Source: Daedaleopsis sinensis (Eukaryota; Basidiomycota; Agaricomycetes; Polyporales; Polyporaceae). From it: 64,000 nt of DNA. A model generated the notes under the pieces. That model had not been told where the DNA came from, did no database searches, and saw only the letters and a program-made list of their open reading frames with translations. Position numbers and translations under genes: made by a program. This document shows positions 22,441 to 34,042 of this stretch, in pieces. Within the stretch, counting starts at the first letter, position 1; each line of letters opens with the position of its first letter. The stretch is from positions 1,984,001-2,048,000 of the forward strand of contig CM066306.1 in NCBI GenBank assembly GCA_033807695.1. The letters are read 5' to 3'.

Positions 22441-23189
22441 ATGCTCGCAGCTCTCCTCCTCGCTCTCTCCGTCGCTCTTACCCTCGCGTACTTTGCAAAG
22501 TCCGTCCTTGTCCGTACCCCCTCCAAGTCTCCAGAGAACGACGCGTACGGTTCTGCCACAGGCTTGTCTCTGGACGAGCAACGCAAGTATCAGGACCAAC
22601 TCCTCCGAAAGCGCAACACCAGCTCGACGCAGCCCTCGCAGCCTGTTCAGGCGTCCGAACCCAAGTCCGTCATGCAGCCCGCAAAGGACGACCTCGCGCC
22701 GCCAAAGGATGATCCCTACACCCTCGAACAGCTGAAGGCGTTCGACGGCTCAGATCCGTCGAAGCCCATATATGTTGCAATCAAAGGTTCGTTATCTTCT
22801 ATCATCGCCCCCGTCCGACACAAGCCGCTCAGTCTTCCACCTGTCCATTGCTCATTCCTTCTGCAGGCACTGTCTTTGACGTCACGCGCAAGGCAGACAC
22901 GTACGGCTCGGGCAAATCCTACAACATATTCGCCGGCAAGGATGCGTCGCGCGCCCTCGGCATGTCTAGCCTGAAGCCTGAAGATGCCGTCTCGGACTAC
23001 AGCACCCTCTCAGAGGGCGACATGAAGACTCTGAATGATTGGTTCGACTTCTTCTCGTACGTCCTCCTTCCTTAACACAGCCGACCTTGCTTGACTCTTG
23101 CCCGCAATAGGAAACGCTACAATATCGTGGGCAAAGTCATTGATCTCCCGGCCCCTCAATCATCCGCATCCGCCTCCTCAGCACTATGA
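22441..23189 (+). CDS. MAPR/Dap1-like haem-binding membrane protein
   Basis: Member of the membrane-associated progesterone receptor family (yeast Dap1, human PGRMC1), a cytochrome b5-like haem protein that supports P450 enzymes of sterol synthesis at the ER. Three exons (22441-22786, 22867-23056, 23111-23189) encode 204 residues. A hydrophobic anchor, MLAALLLALSVALTLAYF, comes first. A linker follows, then the domain: YTLEQLKAFDGSDPSKPIYV, KGTVFDVTRKADTYGSGKSY and NIFAGKDASRALGM. The Tyr residues match those that bind haem in relatives. The protein ends VIDLPAPQSSASASSAL. Both introns keep the frame and interrupt the domain at usual places. Confidence 0.9.
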
Positions 23190-24342
23190 ACTGCCATCCC
23201 GATTCCTATTGCGTCGTAATCTGCAACTGTATCCTTTCGCGCATTGATTTAAGATGTTAAACTCTTCACAGTGCCCGTATTCGCTTTCCATGCCTTGCGC
23301 CGTTTGTGATGCTTTCCCATGCCGCTGCGCCGCAGGTCTCTTGTCTCTCGTTCACTTTATACCCGCGAGCTCCTTCGAAAGGCTGCGTCAGCTCCCCCGC
23401 GCGGACAAACCACAGGTATTTATACAAGCAAACGGCATCCATCACGTTTGTACGTCCCGACGAGGACGGACGTCAGAATCTTCCGTAAGTCTTGTGCGTC
23501 CAACGCTCTACCCTGGACACCCGCTCTGTACCTTCTTGCCGGAGATGTGGACGAGTGTTAGCGAACCCTCAATATAACAGCCCAGGACGTCCCGAGCTTA
23601 CTTAATGAGCTTAACTAACAAGACAGTAAAACGCTGATGAATGGTAAGTCAGCCCATTGCTCTCTTGTGTATAGTCCCCGCGCGTCCATTTCCCATTGCT
23701 GAGCCATTCGCTGTCATCGCAACACACCTTGCCCATTCACAGCGGTCTTCGGCTCAACAAATCCCTGCGACTCCCTCTGACAGGCTCGCACATCGTGGCC
23801 CTGACTCCTGAGAGCTCCTCAGGGGACAGTGTCACATACAAGCGTCTCGTGTGTCGTCCCGGGCTTCCCCACCATACCTTGCTCCCCACGCCAGCCACAC
23901 TCAAGCACCCAAACCATTTATGCAGAACCGCACAAGGAGCCCGAAGAGCCGCCTCGCGCTTCCATCCCCCACGCATTCCCAGAGCACGGAATGCAGAATC
24001 GCGCGACCGCCCGGCACCGAGCGCGCCAGACGGTCAGCACTCTCCCAGCGCGACCCTTGGCGCTGAGAGTTTCGTTCATTAACAGCACACTTGGTCGCCG
24101 AACCGGACAAAGCTTGAGAAAGGGATCAAGGAACGCTGCCGTTGTCAATACATGGCAGCCGCTCACGAAGACAAAGGAAGCTTGATGGCGAACGGCGAAC
24201 GGAAAATCTGACGGCCGCCCGAATGTAAGTTCCAACTTCCGGTCTGCGAATCGGGCGAGTAAACTCTCGTCCAGTCACTCGTCCAACGAACCGCATCAAA
24301 TTCGCACCCATCGACTACTGTATACATAACAAGTTAGGAAAT

Positions 24343-24357
24343 CGCTACCCGCAATCG
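24343..24357 (+). repeat. Dispersed short repeat shared with 11529-11543
   Basis: CGCTACCCGCAATCG occurs exactly here and at 11529-11543, preceded in both by GGAAA. A weaker form starts at 24551. Its nature is unknown. Confidence 0.35.
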
Positions 24358-24484
24358 GAAGAATGTCCAGCTTGCTGCCTGTATAGAGAGTATCATCAAC
24401 GTCTGGTCGCTGGGAACATGAATGTAGGATCTTCACCTTCAAATCCTCTTCAACTCGATATACGCTACATGGGATAACGATAGT

Positions 24485-24545
24485 CCAGGTACGTGATACT
24501 CGGCCGATTGCAATATGATGCAATCAGCCAGTGTCACGTACCTGG
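24485..24545. repeat. 61-bp imperfect palindrome
   Basis: Outer arms CCAGGTACGTGA (24485-24496) and its exact complement (24534-24545) enclose inner arms GATTGCA/TGCAATC around a 6-nt loop. The arms of about 27 nt differ at three positions. This would form a stable cruciform or RNA hairpin. Confidence 0.75.
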
Positions 24546-24623
24546 AAAACCGCTACCCTCAACCAAAAGAGTCTCCGATGCAAGGTTGAAACATGCCATT
24601 CACCACGAGGTCACAATGGTCAA

Positions 24624-24674
24624 AAACGCGAGACCAAGCAACCTGCGTTATGCAAGTAACCAGGTCTCGCGTTT
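24624..24674. repeat. 12-bp perfect inverted repeat
   Basis: AAACGCGAGACC at 24624-24635 and its exact complement at 24663-24674, with 27 bp between them. Confidence 0.7.
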
Positions 24675-26428
24675 AGGAGAACTGCGACCTCCATCATGCG
24701 GTGAACAGCATGCGCAGCCATATCGTACCAACTCGGATAGGCCTCGCGGACTTTAGCAGTGGCCCTCAGAAAAACGCAACGAGGCATTGAAGTTAGTCAT
24801 TATTTACCCGGTGGGTCGGAACCATCAAACTCACCACTGGCTTCCACCGTCCGTGCGGCCTTCCCCGCGACCACAAAGAAGCCGGCAGTGTAACTGCGGA
24901 GACGCATTGTGGTCGGCGCACCCGAGGCAATTCTTGACACCGGATCGCATGAGCGTACACTCCGATGAGCGGGGGCGCAGGATGACTCGGAGGCCGAGTG
25001 CGGTCGATGAGTCGGTGCTCATCGATCACAACGAGGTGGTGGGCGCAAGCGAGTTCGCCCCACTTAACACGTTGTAACTGAAAACCAAGGAGGTGAGCGT
25101 TAGGCACACGATGCTTGGGATTAGGACGTACAATGGCACAAGACATGGTTGGGTGGAGAATGGAGAGATTGAAGGGCAGAGGCTCAGTCTTTTATGCCTG
25201 GGGGCTGCGGTAGAGAAGTCAATAGGGTTTACCGCAGCTGCAGCTGCAGCAGCGTTCACGAGGGCGGCGGAATCAATGCGAGAATCTCAAGAGTACTGGA
25301 TTGTACTTCACGCAGGTTGAATCGATACCGTGAACTGCTGCGTATGGTGGTCGCGTATGTAGCTTTGAAGATCGAGAGGGATCGAGCGCTGGTATCCTCG
25401 TCTTTGGAAGCCGAGCTGCATTGTGCCCTTGCGTCGGCGCGGCTGAGACGAAAGGGGAGACGGATGCGAGTCCATCTGAAGGATTCGAGTCACTGGTTCG
25501 GAGGGAGCATGCATCGGCTGCGGTGCGGTGAATGTACGTACAGGAGCCTGCGTTCAAACATGCTTGGATGTTCGAATGTGTTCTTGGATGGTCCGAGAGC
25601 TTACCTGTCAGTGGAGCTTGCGCAGGCGGGTACAAGCGCAGTGAGTAGTCAGCAGAGCTCGAGGCTTAGTCGGAGTAAGTACCAGTAAGTACTTTTGAAG
25701 TACTTGGTCCTCGGTGGCTGTCGGCGAGCCCGTGGCTAGAATCAGGAAGAGGGACGGGTGCTCGGGCTTGGACCAGAGCTGCTGGATCGGGGGAGCGGAG
25801 GAGGAGGAAGCGATATTGGTGACTGATGCGGTCATTCGACGCGAGAACGCGTGACACGACTGCCCTGGTCCTCTCCTGCCCTTTCGCGCCATATCCCAAC
25901 ACTCGGGGCCGCCTCACCACCGTCGTCGTGGTCGCCACTCCCATCGTGGCTCTCGGCGTGTGCGGGACAAGTACGGACGGACGGCGCGTCAGATAGACCA
26001 TAAACGAATGGCGGAAGGATGATTGTATGGAACAGCATGCGGACAGCCTGGAAGTGGGCATAGTTATTCATGTACAGGGACGATGGGGTCTGAGAGTAGT
26101 GCACACGTTGCACGACGTGCGCAGACGAGAGAGCTCGGCCTGTACAAGGTACCCTGTCCACGACGGTGCTCGAGGGCGAGGGACGTGAGTCATCGGGCGG
26201 GACTAGAGTGTATACCGCAAGCCAGCCGCAAGCAGGAACCGCCACAGGCTCATACGACCCGACGCCCGATCTTTACCGCCTCGCCTTCCCACAAGGCGCC
26301 GTGTGTCTGCTTGACTCTCTACCTCCACCATCCCCTCCCTGCCTCTCCCCCGCTCTCCTCCACCATATCCTCCCTCATCCTCCAACCAACATTGGCTCCG
26401 CCACCACCCAACATACACCTACTCCTCC

Positions 26429-29188
26429 ATGGACGCTCTCAGATCCCTCGTCCAGCCTCTCGTCGGCGGCGGCGGAGGCTCATCAATGATTGACGGCATG
26501 AAGCTCGTCGTCCTCGGTGGCACCGTCGAGACCGCACGACGCGTCGCAAGCTCAGGATGGTCCGTCCCCGCTCTTCCTCCTCTCTCTTCTGTCGCTAATC
26601 ATTCGTCATTGCTCGAACTCTACGTACGTATCCGATGACGACGCTCGTCCACAGGTCGCACTTCATAAACTGTGAGTCTCTCCCCGCACCAATCCCGCCG
26701 CACGCTTACTCACCTTCCTTCCCCAGCCTTCTTCCTGACCGCCCATTTCTCCGAGGAGGACTATCCATATGACTGGCTCATGCTCTGGCTCTCCCGCCGT
26801 CCGGAGTGGCAACGCTCCCGCGAGTTCGAGACCACCACTCGCTCGTCCACTCCGGGCTTCGGCTCCCGGGTTGCTGACAACTCGTTTGGTGACGACGATG
26901 AGGAGGAGGACGACACACCTGGCCGCGTCAAGACGCGCGTCGTCTTCCAGCCCACGTCCAACACGACACATACCATTTACTACCGCGGCCATTGGCTCCG
27001 CGTCAAGCGCTGGCGTAAGAGCGACACCGGCAGCGAGGTCATCTCCGTGTCCGTCGTGGCCCGCAACAACTCCATCCTCAAGCAGCTCGTACTCCAGGCA
27101 AAGAAAGAGTACGAGGCCGAGGCTGTACACCGGATACAGATCTACTTCGCCGACTCTCACGGATGCTGGAGGTGGACAGATTCGCGCCATAAGCGGCCCA
27201 TGTCGTCCATCGTCCTCAACCCAGGTGTAAAGGAGATGCTCTTGTCCGACACCAAAGACTTCCTCAAATCTGAGAAGGTGTGTAGCGTTGTTAGGCGCAA
27301 TGCGGACTTGGCCGTTACACGCACCGTGCTTCCCATGATCCGTCTGACTCCATCATCGCCTGCTGACTTGTTACGTTGCCTTCCAGTGGTATGCGGACCG
27401 AGGCATTCCCTTCCGGAGAGGATATTTGCTCTACGGTGTGCCAGGTTCAGGGAAGAGTTCCCTCATTCACGCCATCGCCGGCGAGTTGATGCTTGACATC
27501 TATGTCGTGTCTCTGTCGTCATCGTGGATCAACGACAGCACACTCACCACGCTCATGGGGCGTGTGCCAGCGAGGTGTATCGTCCTCCTCGAGGACCTTG
27601 ACGCTGCGTTCACACGTAGTACATCGCGAGACGGCAGCGCCACAGGAAGCCCTGAAGGCAAGTCTGAAGAGAAGCCGGCCGAGCAGACAGCTAGCACATC
27701 GTCATCTGCGCGCCGGGCGCGAAAGAATGATCAGCTGTCAGACATCAACACTCTTAGCTTGAGTGGATTGTTGAACGCACTAGACGGTGTTGCAGCATCG
27801 GAGGGCCGCCTGCTGTTCGCGTACGTTTTTTGCCCTTCTTCCCTGTCAGCGTTTTGCTGACGAAGGTCGGATTTAGGACGACCAATCATCTTGAGCGCCT
27901 TGATCCGGCATTGTCTCGTCCAGGACGCATGGACGTGTGGATTGAGTTTAAGAACGCCTCGAAATGGCAAGCTGAGCTGCTGTTCAAGAACTTCTTCCCG
28001 TCCACGGACGAGGACAACGTGCCGATCGAGGGCGACCTCGACAGCATCGAGTTGCCCACGACGCCGCCATCACCGTCGGGAACGTCGTCCTCCGGCTCCA
28101 CGCTCTTCTCGGCGATGTCCTCGACGTTCTCGTCCGTGCCGACGAGCCCGTCGGTGTCTGCGAGTTCGTTGGAGCCCCTCCCCTCGATGCCCGAAGGCCT
28201 GCCGATGCGGTCACGGACGAGTTCCACCGCCGGCTCGGGCACGGGCTCGAGCAAAGGGAAGGAGCGCAAGCGGACGGTGAGCGAGGCGGGCTTGCTGAAC
28301 CAGGCGTACCTGCCGCCGCCGATCGAGGCGGAGATCATAGAGGCGAAGCACTCTGCGAAACCGCTGGACGGTGCGACGTTGGCCGCTCTCGCGAAGAAGT
28401 TTGCGGACTCGATTCCCGATGAGGAGTTCAGCGTCGCGGCGCTGCAGGGCTGTGAGTGTTCCGATTGATTCGCCTATCGCTCACCTCTCTTGCCCTACCC
28501 GGAAACCCCCTGTGTGCCACGTCTCCCGTTGGTGCAGCATGACGGCGCAAATTTCACCTCGCGGGGATGGTGCGTGCGACGGAGCGGAGGAATCGCGTAC
28601 TGACGGGAGTTTGCACCGCAGATCTGCTGAAGAACAAGTCGCGACCTGAGATGGCGGCGGAGGAGGCGGCGGGATGGGTTGAGAGCGAGCGGGCGATGAG
28701 GGAAAAGTTGAAGAAGGAGCGGGAGGCGCGCGAGCTCAAGGAGAAGCAGGAGGTCAGTTATCCGATCCACATCGATTATAACACTTTCCCTTTTCTGGCC
28801 TCACCGGGCCGCCCCGCCCGTTGGATGATCGCCGTCGCGGATTTTGAGGTGGTTCCGGATGACGGATGGATGCTGACCGTTCCTCCAGCGCGAACAACGC
28901 AAGCTCGAGCTGCTCCAGAAGGAGAAGGAGGCCGCTGAACTCAAGAAGCTCGAAGAGGCCGAGGCTGCGCGCAAGGCCGCCGAGCAAGCGGCTGCGCTCC
29001 TCACCCAGACCGTGTCGGTGCCACTGCCGGTCGTTCCAGAGCCGGTCGCGGTCGAAGAGACGACGGAGGTCGTGGAAGGGAACAAGGAGAACTTGGGGAG
29101 CGGGGAGGAGTCGTCGGACTCGGACGACGACCAGGGAACTGCGTCGTGTCCGCCTTGGGTTACGATCGTGGACGAGCCGTCGACCTGA
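26429..29188 (+). CDS. BCS1-type AAA ATPase
   Basis: Member of the Bcs1 group of AAA ATPases. Yeast Bcs1 moves folded Rieske protein across the mitochondrial inner membrane, but fungi carry many paralogues of unknown role. An N-terminal BCS1_N region (from MDALRSLVQPL, with FFLTAHFSEEDYPYDWLMLWL) precedes the AAA core. The core shows WYADRGIPFRRGYLLYG, Walker A GVPGSGKSS, Walker B CIVLLEDLDAA, then LLNALDGV and the arginine-finger stretch LDPALSRPGRMD. The core is interrupted by a Ser/Glu-rich insert after the Walker B Asp. It is followed by a long Ser/Pro-rich region, then a predicted coiled coil (REKLKKEREARELKEKQE and similar) and an acidic tail ending VDEPST. These additions make it about twice the length of yeast Bcs1, so a paralogue with a changed role is likely. 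Confidence 0.85.
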
Positions 29189-29743
29189 CTCGCTGGTGCG
29201 GGGGATGCGATGGTGACCGCGGACGGAGACTGGGTTGAGATCGGCGGTGTCTGTGAGGAGGATGGGGAGGATCCGTCCGAGGCAGGCGGAACAGATGCCA
29301 AGGGAGCCGTGGCAGCGCGAGGTCGGGGGGGTACTGAGAGGCGCTGGGCGGTCGCGCGGCGGCACGGAGGCGGGTTTGGTGTGGTTCGGATCGTGCAGTT
29401 GTACCTGCTTCATGTCTATCTTCTGCTCCAACTTGCTCTCTGGGGGTGATTAATAAACATACACAGTTTGTGCAACGACACAGTTTGTGCAACGAACGCT
29501 GGGGTTGAGATGGTTATAGTAACAGTCAGTAACGACTGATGGGAGGACGCCAATCAACGGGCGGCTGATGGGTGACGTGGGTCGGGCGACGGGCGTGGGG
29601 CGCTCAAGACGGCCGTCCTCCCCGGCGCTCCAGCCCGAGTTCTTCCTCTTCCCTCTTCTTCCACCTCCCCCCCCATTCAGGCTCCTTAGCCGCCCCCTCT
29701 CCTCCCACTCTTTTCCTACCCTCTCCCCCATCTCTATCTCACA
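29189..29743. promoter_or_regulatory. Region between BCS1-like and G-alpha genes
   Basis: Holds a 17-bp tandem repeat at 29462-29495 and a long pyrimidine-rich tract before the G-alpha start, typical of fungal core promoters. Confidence 0.45.
29462..29495. repeat. 17-bp tandem repeat, two copies
   Basis: The unit CACAGTTTGTGCAACGA occurs twice in direct succession. Confidence 0.75.
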
Positions 29744-31379
29744 ATGGGATGCGTCCAGTCTTCTGGCATCGACGATGAGGCAAAGGCCCGTGAGTCCTCC
29801 TCTCCCCGCCCTCCCCGTCACCCCCCTATCAACCGTCCTGCAATTTCAACACGTCTCCCCTGCTCACCCCTTCCCACCAGGCAATGACGAGATTGAGAAC
29901 CAGCTCAAGCGGGATCGTATGATGGCTAAGAACGAGATCAAGATGCTCCTCTTGGGGGCTGGAGAGTCGGGCAAGGTTCGTTTCCCCGTTTCCGCTTCAT
30001 TTCCAAGCACAACATCGCTCACTCACCACTACGACACCACAGTCCACCGTCCTCAAGCAGATGAAGCTTATCCACCACGGCGGCTACAACGAGCAAGAGC
30101 GGGACTCGTACAAGGAGATCATCTTTTCCAACACTGTCCAGTCCATGCGGTACGTCGTCGTCCCTTTTGGCTCCACATTGCCCCTGCCCCTGCGGCAATC
30201 CTAGTCCTGCACGTTCACCGTACCATGTTCACTCGTCTCATCTCTCCCTCTCTACAGTGCAATCCTGGACGCGATGCCGCATCTGGATATCCACCTATCC
30301 CCCCAAAACGACGCGCGGCGCTCCATCGTCCTTTCTCTGCCTGGTCAGATCGAGGGCGACGTCCTCCCGCGCGACGTTGTAGATGCTATCCGCGGTCTTT
30401 GGAGAGACCCTGGGGTCAAGGAGGCTGTCTCTCGCTCCCGCGAGTTCCAGCTCAACGACTCCGCCATCTACTACTTCAACTCTATCGACCGCATGGCTGC
30501 ACCAAACTACCTGCCCACCGACCAGGACATCCTCCGCTCTCGTGTCAAGACGACTGGTATCACCGAGACCACCTTCAAGGTTGGCGAGCTTACCTACAAG
30601 CTCTTCGACGTCGGTGGCCAGCGGTCCGAACGTAAGAAGTGGATCCACTGCTTCGAGAACGTCACCGCGCTCGTTTTCTTGGTTTCTTTGAGCGAGTACG
30701 ATCAAATGTTGTACGAGGATGAGAGTGTGGTACGCCCCTTGCATATATCATTTCTCATGCGCACGTCTCACGTATCGTTTCACAGAACCGTATGCAAGAG
30801 GCCTTGACTCTCTTCGACTCGATATGCAACTCAAGATGGTTCGTGAAGACGTCAATCGTAAGTGATTCATGTCAACGACAACCATGACCTCCACGACGTC
30901 TTCACCGAACGGATGCTTACCAATCTGTCGTCATTGTCTCTATCGTACAGATCCTGTTCCTCAACAAGATCGATTTGTTCGCGGAGAAGCTGCCACGGTC
31001 ACCACTCGGCAACTACTTCCCCGACTACGCCGGTGGGGATGACTACGACGCTGCATGCAACTATCTGCTTCACCGGTTTGTCTCGCTCAATCAGAGCGCA
31101 GCCACGAAGCAGATCTACGCGCATTACACCTGCGCAACAGATACCCAGCAAATCAAGTGTGCGTATCGCCTTGTTAGCTGCCTTCCAATTGCCTAAGCGC
31201 TGACCGCTGTTTCTTGATTGATATCGCCCCGTCGCGCCACCGCTCTGACATTGCACATTGGCTTCTTCCCCATCCATTGCCCGGTCCTTCGGAACATCCA
31301 TGGCGCCCCGGTAGTCGTCTTGAGCGCGATCCAGGATATCCTTCTGCAGTTGCACCTGCGGGAATGTGGCCTTCTTTAG
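29744..31379 (+). CDS. Heterotrimeric G-protein alpha subunit
   Basis: GTP-binding switch that carries pheromone or nutrient receptor signals at the plasma membrane. Starts MGCVQSS, with Gly2 for myristoylation and Cys3 for palmitoylation. All G boxes are present: [20 protein letters not shown] (G1), [10 protein letters not shown] (G2), [13 protein letters not shown] (G3), FLNKIDLF (G4) and [10 protein letters not shown] (G5). The end is RECGLL; a Cys four residues from the end is typical of the fungal group I (Gi-like) subunits modified by pertussis toxin. Seven exons; the last junction uses the donor after AAGT (about 31158), which restores KFVLSAIQD. Between G1 and G2 the helical domain carries a modest extension ([11 protein letters not shown] to VLPRDV) as in some basidiomycete paralogues. 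Confidence 0.93.
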
Positions 31380-33313
31380 TTGGATCGAGGACGGACGTAT
31401 AGTCATTGAATCGTCGGTCGTTGGCACGTTTGCCACGATTGCTGTTTTTTGCCGTCTTTATCCTCGGTTCCTCCTCCTCGCATTCTTCGTCATGTGTTTC
31501 GTCATCTAGTCTCGGTGTCCACCACCCACTCTCATCATGATTTTCTCGCCTCGCCGATGCGCCTCTGGGCGCGACGCGTTACACCGGGCACTGCATTACC
31601 ACTGCATACTGTACATGGTTGGAAAATCTTCTCCGCTCAATACGCCAGTACTCATGGCACACCCTCGTCGCTCCTTTCATGCCACATGCCGCTGTGACCT
31701 CGCGCACACATCACACCTCTGCCATTACCCCGATCCATGACCTATAATTCTCTCACCTGCACTTCTTTCTTCCCCTGTTATTTCCCTCTCTGTGGTTGTG
31801 CTCATGTCTGGATGTGTCAGGATCGTTTGTTCTTGTAATCACCTACCTAGCCTTTTTGTTCTGTTTATCCCTTATTAGTTTGTGTCTAGTTAGGCTGCTC
31901 GTCCGTCTCTCTCTTTACTCCTCTCTCTACGCTACCGCCCCGGGCACATCTGTCTCAAATGCACACAAGGCTTTGACAGGTACATAGAACGCCCTCAACT
32001 TGCGACTATATGACCCGTACGACGGTGAGCAGCTGTCATCACGGATGTTGACTACAGACCTCCCTGCACAGTCAACGCACAGTCAACCTGACGTTCTGCG
32101 CATCTCGCCACTCGCCATCCGTAATGGCCCATCCAGCGGGCTGCCCGTTTTGAAACACTCCGCTCGGACGCGATGCCGTGAAGCGTTGCGGAGTCCGCTG
32201 GTAGCTGGACATCGGGTGCAGTGCGTGGTTCTGGTTCGCCGCTTGCGCATGCACACTTCCGTGCCGACGCGCTGGCGGGAGAAGCCTTCCATGGCCAGCG
32301 CAATATCCGCTTACTTATTCAATTTCCAGACTCCCTTGTTGGCTCAACACGACCGTGGACGCACGATTGCCGGCATCGACCTTTAGAACCCTGCAAGAAC
32401 CGTTCTCGGCTTCTCTGACACGCATCTACTGCTGCCCGGAAGCGGTCGCTCTTGCGCCCATCTGCCACCACTCTCGCCAGTGCAGCCATCTATGTATGGT
32501 GCCACCCGCGGGCTCAGGCGAGCTCTCGTGGCCTGATGATCACTGCGCAGTTTGAGTGCAAAGCTGAAAGTACAGATGACAAGATGGATACCGTCTCTTC
32601 CGGTCTACCACTGTGTCACCACAGTGAGTCACTACTCCCCGGTCAAGAGGTAACACTCAGTACTGTTGCGATGTCCCAGGAACGTTGCAACATCCTTGAT
32701 AATACCATGCCGCCGCCACGGGTGCCCTTGAAGTTGATCTCTAAAGATGCCATCATCCTCGCCGGAACGTTCCCAATGTAACTCAATTAAGTATGTTCAC
32801 TCGTGCGCCGCAGCGGCCGTCTTCAATGCTACTTCAATATTGACCGGGTAAATAGTGAGTACTTGTCCCGCGCAATCAATAAGGACGCCATGATGTATCA
32901 TCATCAAGGTATGTATGTATTCGCTACGCCCGTAATTTGTTTTCGCCCGCTCATCCTTCACGTACAGTCATAAACCGCCGGCTCTATATTGTGTACGGTA
33001 TACATTCTGTCGCGGACGCAGCCAATAATTCTGAGTCCTGACGTTAATCGCATCTGTCAACCAGCGATGTCGAACAACCATTATGTGCGACTACCTGTAA
33101 CCTGGTCATAACTTTTAAGTAGCTTTCTTGGGAGAAGAATGGCATCCAATTGCCCGGTACCAAAGTTTGCAGTGAACTTTATGGTACACGGTCCACCTCA
33201 ATGTGACACCTCACCTCCCTCCCCACTTCCCCGTCTCCTTCAACCGTTCCTCTACATGCCGATGGGTCTCTAAGAACTGACTACCGGTACTGCTTGCAGG
33301 TAGCAAAAAGGAT
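31380..33313. other. Intergenic region, no gene seen
   Basis: The left part is probably the G-alpha 3' region. Frames of 60-130 codons at 31.4-32.8 kb have low-complexity products and no signatures. I see no promoter or repeat I would defend. Confidence 0.4.
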
Positions 33314-33405
33314 CGACACCAGCAGGATTTGAACCTGCGCCCGCAGAGCGGAACAGATGTTACGAGTATTCGAATCTGTCGCCTTAACCACTCGGCCATA
33401 GTGTC
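33314..33405 (-). tRNA. tRNA-Ser (anticodon CGA) with 10-nt intron
   Basis: Folds as a class II tRNA. The acceptor stem GACACTA pairs with TGGTGTC and the discriminator is G, as in tRNA-Ser. The D arm is GCC...GGC. The anticodon stem is ACAGA/TCTGT with anticodon CGA, for the serine codon UCG. The loop has 17 nt; removing TACTCGTAAC directly after position 37 leaves the normal 7, so this is the intron. The variable arm is CCGC/GCGG and the T arm GCAGG/CCTGC with TTCAAAT. The mature length would be 82 nt. Confidence 0.93.
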
Positions 33406-33639
33406 TTGAGACAGGAGTCAAATGACGCTACTATATACTTGCGAAGGAGATGCGCAGAACGACTTCCCCATTTTATACTGTAGTCATGCTTAGTAGCCGG
33501 TCACTAACGTACTGCTTGACTTTATTTAGGTACTATCTGTTAGATCTGTTAGATGTGCTCTACATAGATACTGACAAGTACTCGCTATACTGCATATAAG
33601 TACGAGGTAGTCAAAGATGAGGATTTCGCTGATGATTCT

Positions 33640-33945
33640 TGTGTGGATTCCACGGCGATTTTCGCACTCGAATCGTCCATGGAATCGCCGTTTCAAAGCT
33701 TCATCTCTAACCACCCCCGTCGCAAACCCGTCGCTTCAAAGAGCGATCCCGTAGGTAAACGCTGCTCGATAGGCGAAGCGCATCCCCGAAATCGCGATTC
33801 TGTCCGTCGGTGCTCCTCCAGACTCCAGAGGAGCACCGACGCTTCGCGGCGATTCTCCATGAATCGCCTTGAATCGCCCGAATCACCGACTAGCTTCTCT
33901 TCCTCGAAGCGACCCTCGAATCGCCCTTCGATTCCCCATCTCTGA
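33640..33945. repeat. Cluster of GAATCGCC-like motifs with a hairpin
   Basis: About a dozen copies of GAATCG or its complement lie in 300 bp, in both orientations. In the middle is a perfect 13-bp inverted repeat (33806-33818 and 33828-33840, arm GTCGGTGCTCCTC, 9-nt loop). A 100-codon plus-strand frame crosses it but looks like a by-product of the repeats. Confidence 0.6.
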
Positions 33946-34036
33946 CTACCCCTACTACTAATTAGTAACTACTAACTAGTAGTGTGACATGCCAGGGTAG
34001 AATCGAGCTCGAGAACAAAGTGTACTTGTGTATCTC

Positions 34037-34042
34037 AGTATC
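34037..34042. repeat. Outer 6-bp target site duplication, left copy
   Basis: AGTATC directly before the left transposon end. The same hexamer follows the right end at 49688-49693. Confidence 0.85.

Larger units (their letters stand above)
23190..26428. other. Gene-poor 3.2 kb region with hairpins
   Basis: The longest host stretch without a supported gene. Frames of up to about 160 codons exist on both strands but none has a signature. It contains two clear inverted repeats (24485-24545 and 24624-24674) and a 15-bp match to the region at 11.5 kb. Its right end is a pyrimidine-rich promoter-like tract ahead of the BCS1 gene. It may hold decayed small transposons. Confidence 0.45.

Noticed and set aside
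25200..25260. Poly-alanine-like frame over a GCAGCT repeat
   Set aside because: A short trinucleotide-like repeat creates it; no conserved continuation.
31449..31987. Short hydrophobic plus-strand frames after the G-alpha gene
   Set aside because: They are T- and C-rich 3' region sequence without start context or signatures.
33806..33840. Hairpin as a possible Helitron 3' end
   Set aside because: A Helitron end needs CTRR about 10-12 nt after the hairpin. None is at that distance, and no Rep/helicase gene is present.
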